From NCBI GenBank assembly GCA_934047225.1, contig OW204012.1:14012001-14076000 (forward strand): DNA of 64,000 bases. Direction: 5' to 3'. Made by a program: the position numbers and the translations under genes. This DNA is from Ypsolopha sequella. Taxonomy: Eukaryota > Arthropoda > Insecta > Lepidoptera > Ypsolophidae. The notes under the pieces are model-generated. The model had not been told where the DNA came from. It did not search any database and saw only the letters and a program-made list of their open reading frames with translations. Positions 61,925-64,000 of the stretch are shown here, piece after piece (position 1 is the first letter of the stretch; every line of letters begins with the position of its first letter).

Positions 61925-62817
61925 ATGGCCAAGTTCGCTTTCCTTATTGTCTGCGCCCAAGCTCTACTCATCCAGGTAAATATAGTATAGTTTATCAAAA
62001 TAAACCAGGGACAACTAATTTCAAAGTCACTTTTACTATGAACCCAAAATAAAAATGAAAAAATTATACAACTACTCAGCAAATTCGTCTTATTTTGCTT
62101 TATCATAATTTTTACAGATGTTTGACAGATGCCGCTTGCTAATTCCACTTATTTGACTCCCTGGGTCCATTTGACTCCCTGTGTCCATTTGACTCCCTGG
62201 GTCCATTTGACTCCCTGTGTCCATTCGAATCCCTGTGTCCATTTCATCTTCCGCGTGGACTACCCACTGATCAATATTTAGGTCATCATCATCAACGACA
62301 AACTGTATGATACAACGTATACAATGATACCTGACACATCTCTAATTATTGCAAAAAGATTGAAAACCCTAATTATTGTATTTCACCAAGTAAACTTCCA
62401 AACATGTACATTTTTCCGTAGAATGTGTTCAGCGCATGTCTTCAAGCAGGTGTCCTGGGAAACAATGGTCTCGGCGGCTACTCTGGATCTGGCTGTGGTT
62501 GTGGGGCATCTATCTTGAACAACGCTGGCTACAACAACGTTGGTTTCAACAATATTGGCTACAACAACGTTGGTGTCAACAATATTGGCTACAACAACGC
62601 TGCTCTTAACTCTGGCTACGGCACTGGTTACGGCGGATCTGGTACTGGACAAATCGACGCCATCGGTGAAGTGGCTGTCGCTGGCTACAGCAATGTAAAC
62701 GGTCACCTGCCAGTATACGGTCTGGTGCAGTTCAACGGTAACCTCCCAGCTTGTGGTACCGTTACTGTCATTGGTAACACTCCCAGCATCTGTGACTGCG
62801 GCTGCAACTACTACTGA
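61925..62817 (+). CDS. Chorion class A protein A4 (two exons)
   Basis: Eggshell structural protein of 148 residues. Exon 1 is 61925-61975 (MAKFAFLIVCAQALLIQ, donor GTAAAT). Exon 2 is 62422-62817 after TCCGTAG, starting N-V-F-S-A-C-L-Q. The intron is only 446 bp and carries a 20-bp tandem repeat. The chain has a shorter left arm than A2 (LQAGVLGNNGLGGYSG), GCGCG, four NNVG/NNIG-type units, a short GYGTGYGGSG run, the class A central domain (IDAIGEVAVAG, GHLPVYGLVQF, NGNLPACGTVTVIG) and the tail CDCGCNYY. AATAAA is at 62857-62862. The final 30 codons and the UTR start match A1. Confidence 0.93.
62151..62247 (+). repeat. 20-bp tandem repeat in the A4 intron
   Basis: Five units of TTTGACTCCCTGGGTCCA type with G/T variation. 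The A2 intron has only a single, diverged counterpart near 14884. Confidence 0.85.
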
Positions 62818-62856
62818 GTAGTGGGAACAATTGACCGAAAACCAAAAAAACTTTTA

Positions 62857-62862
62857 AATAAA
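62857..62862 (+). terminator. Poly(A) signal of A4
   Basis: AATAAA 40 bp after the A4 stop codon, in a UTR shared with A1. Confidence 0.8.
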
Positions 62863-62959
62863 CAAATTTCAATGCACTTTTGTGTTTTAATTATTTTAGT
62901 TACGGACGGAACACTTATCACGGTATCTGATTGTCCGTCTGGCACAACATTATATGTAT

Positions 62960-63750
62960 TTATATGTATACAGGCCGTTTGGGGCATCGATGTAAATATA
63001 GTGAGAAATTATCAAGGAAGTGATTTTGAACATTTCTGACTGAATTTACTATAGTGCAAAGTCTAGTAGTTTTCAAATTATAGACATTTTTCAGTTTTAT
63101 CTACTTAAAATTTGAATAAAACACTATTTTATTATTACATACGGCTTGAACACTCACGTGTGATTGTTGTTGACTATATGCCAACCGTTTCTCCGATACA
63201 ATTTCGGCATTATCAAGGCGAGTGTCGTTCTTAGGACGACGACGCGGCGTTCACCGTCGTTGTCAAACGGTCACTGGCAGCCGCCGTATAGTCAACAACA
63301 ATCACACGTGAGTGTTCAAGCCATATGTAATAATAATTTAGTATGTCAGCTCACGCGAGTTTTAATAATATTAAAACACTATTTCTTGCTAAAAATATGA
63401 TTTTATTTTAAATTATTTCTTATTACACTTTAATTAAACAAAATCACAACATAAATGTGTTCAAAAAGTATTGAAAATAAACATAAAGCTAAATACTGTA
63501 CGTAGAAACAGATAATTTTTTGTAAATTTAAGTAAAAACTTAAATTCATATTTTAGCCATAAATGCTGTTTTATTCTTTTTAAATGCAGTAACCTAATTT
63601 TAAGTAGACAAAACTGAAAAATGTCTGTATCTCGAAAACTAAAAAACTTTGCATACTAGTGAACTCAGTCAAAAATGTTCAAAATCACTTCCTTGATCAT
63701 CCCTCACAATATTTACATCCATGTCCCAAACACCCTGTATATACGTAATA
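62960..63750. repeat. Inverted-repeat element enclosing a MITE
   Basis: Arms of about 150 bp (62968-63115 and 63590-63745) are imperfect reverse complements. They share GGAAGTGATTTTGAACATTT and an ACAGG.(T)GTTTGGG end. A MITE lies between them at 63131-63340. No ORF. Confidence 0.75.
63131..63340. mobile_element. Nested MITE with about 50-bp TIRs
   Basis: GGCTTGAACACTCACGTGTG and TTGTTGTTGACTATA at the left pair with the reverse complement at 63287-63335 with one or two mismatches. The loop has GAGTGTCGTTCTTAGGACGA. Confidence 0.85.
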
Positions 63751-63939
63751 AATAATAATATGAAATCTTAAATTTAATAAAATAATACACTTGATTAAAC
63801 TAAAAATATAGCAATAAATAATAAACTGAAATAACAATAAATTAATAAAATTAATTAATAACAATAATACTTAAAACAAACACTAACTTCAAAGAAAATA
63901 AAATGAAAAATAGCCTAAATTTAATAAAACTGTGACTTA
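63751..63939. other. AT-rich spacer
   Basis: Nothing recognised. Confidence 0.4.
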
Positions 63940-64000
63940 GATCGCTGCCGCAGGGGAGAGTTCCCAGCAGGCTGGTGGCGTTACCCCATTGGATTGCAAG
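63940..64000 (-). pseudogene. RT-associated TE protein fragment, cut by window end
   Basis: The minus strand reads LAIQWGNATSLLGTLP, the same terminal motif as the end of the ORF at 57175-57567. The rest lies beyond the window. Confidence 0.6.

Noticed and set aside
63164..63400. 78-codon ORF over the nested MITE
   Set aside because: Runs through the TIR and loop of a MITE. Not conserved.

Overview
The window is a piece of a moth or butterfly (Lepidoptera) genome. It carries genes for class A and class B chorion (eggshell) proteins, which are specific to this order. These genes have the usual layout: a 51-bp first exon with most of the signal peptide, a phase-0 intron, and a second exon with the mature protein. 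They occur as divergent A/B pairs that share one promoter. The non-coding DNA is AT-rich and full of insect-type non-LTR elements, LTR retrotransposons, tRNA-derived SINEs, MITEs and foldback elements. No species can be named from sequence alone.

Layout: 1-1027 holds exon 2 of a class A gene (A1) whose exon 1 lies outside the window. From 1.1 to 11.7 kb is repeat DNA: a MITE inserted at a TA site inside an older repeat, a 5'-truncated LINE between inverted tRNA-SINEs, and a 27-bp minisatellite. Pair B1(-)/A2(+) covers 11734-15507. From 15.5 to 20.7 kb there is a class A pseudogene relic, a tandem repeat, a long foldback and LINE debris. Pair B2(-)/A3(+) covers 20757-25502 and its shared promoter is interrupted by a LINE-like insertion. 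From 26.8 to 34.5 kb are a deleted BEL/Pao element with a target duplication and a probably full-length two-ORF LINE. Pair A5(-)/B4(+) covers 37121-49957. It lies in the opposite orientation, has a compact 338-bp promoter, and A5 has a 10.2-kb intron that contains an intact BEL/Pao element. An intact Gypsy element follows at 50910-55835. A solo BEL LTR and RT-associated fragments come next, then pair B3(-)/A4(+) at 59983-62817, and inverted repeats to the end.

The chorion proteins are secreted by ovarian follicle cells and assemble into the eggshell. Each bidirectional promoter should co-express one A and one B protein. The B1/A2, B2/A3 and B3/A4 pairs are close paralogues with near-identical C-terminal regions. 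A5/B4 is a divergent, asparagine-rich pair, possibly an earlier-expressed type (inference). All transposon coding regions are incidental to eggshell function, but several lie inside chorion introns or promoters and may affect them.
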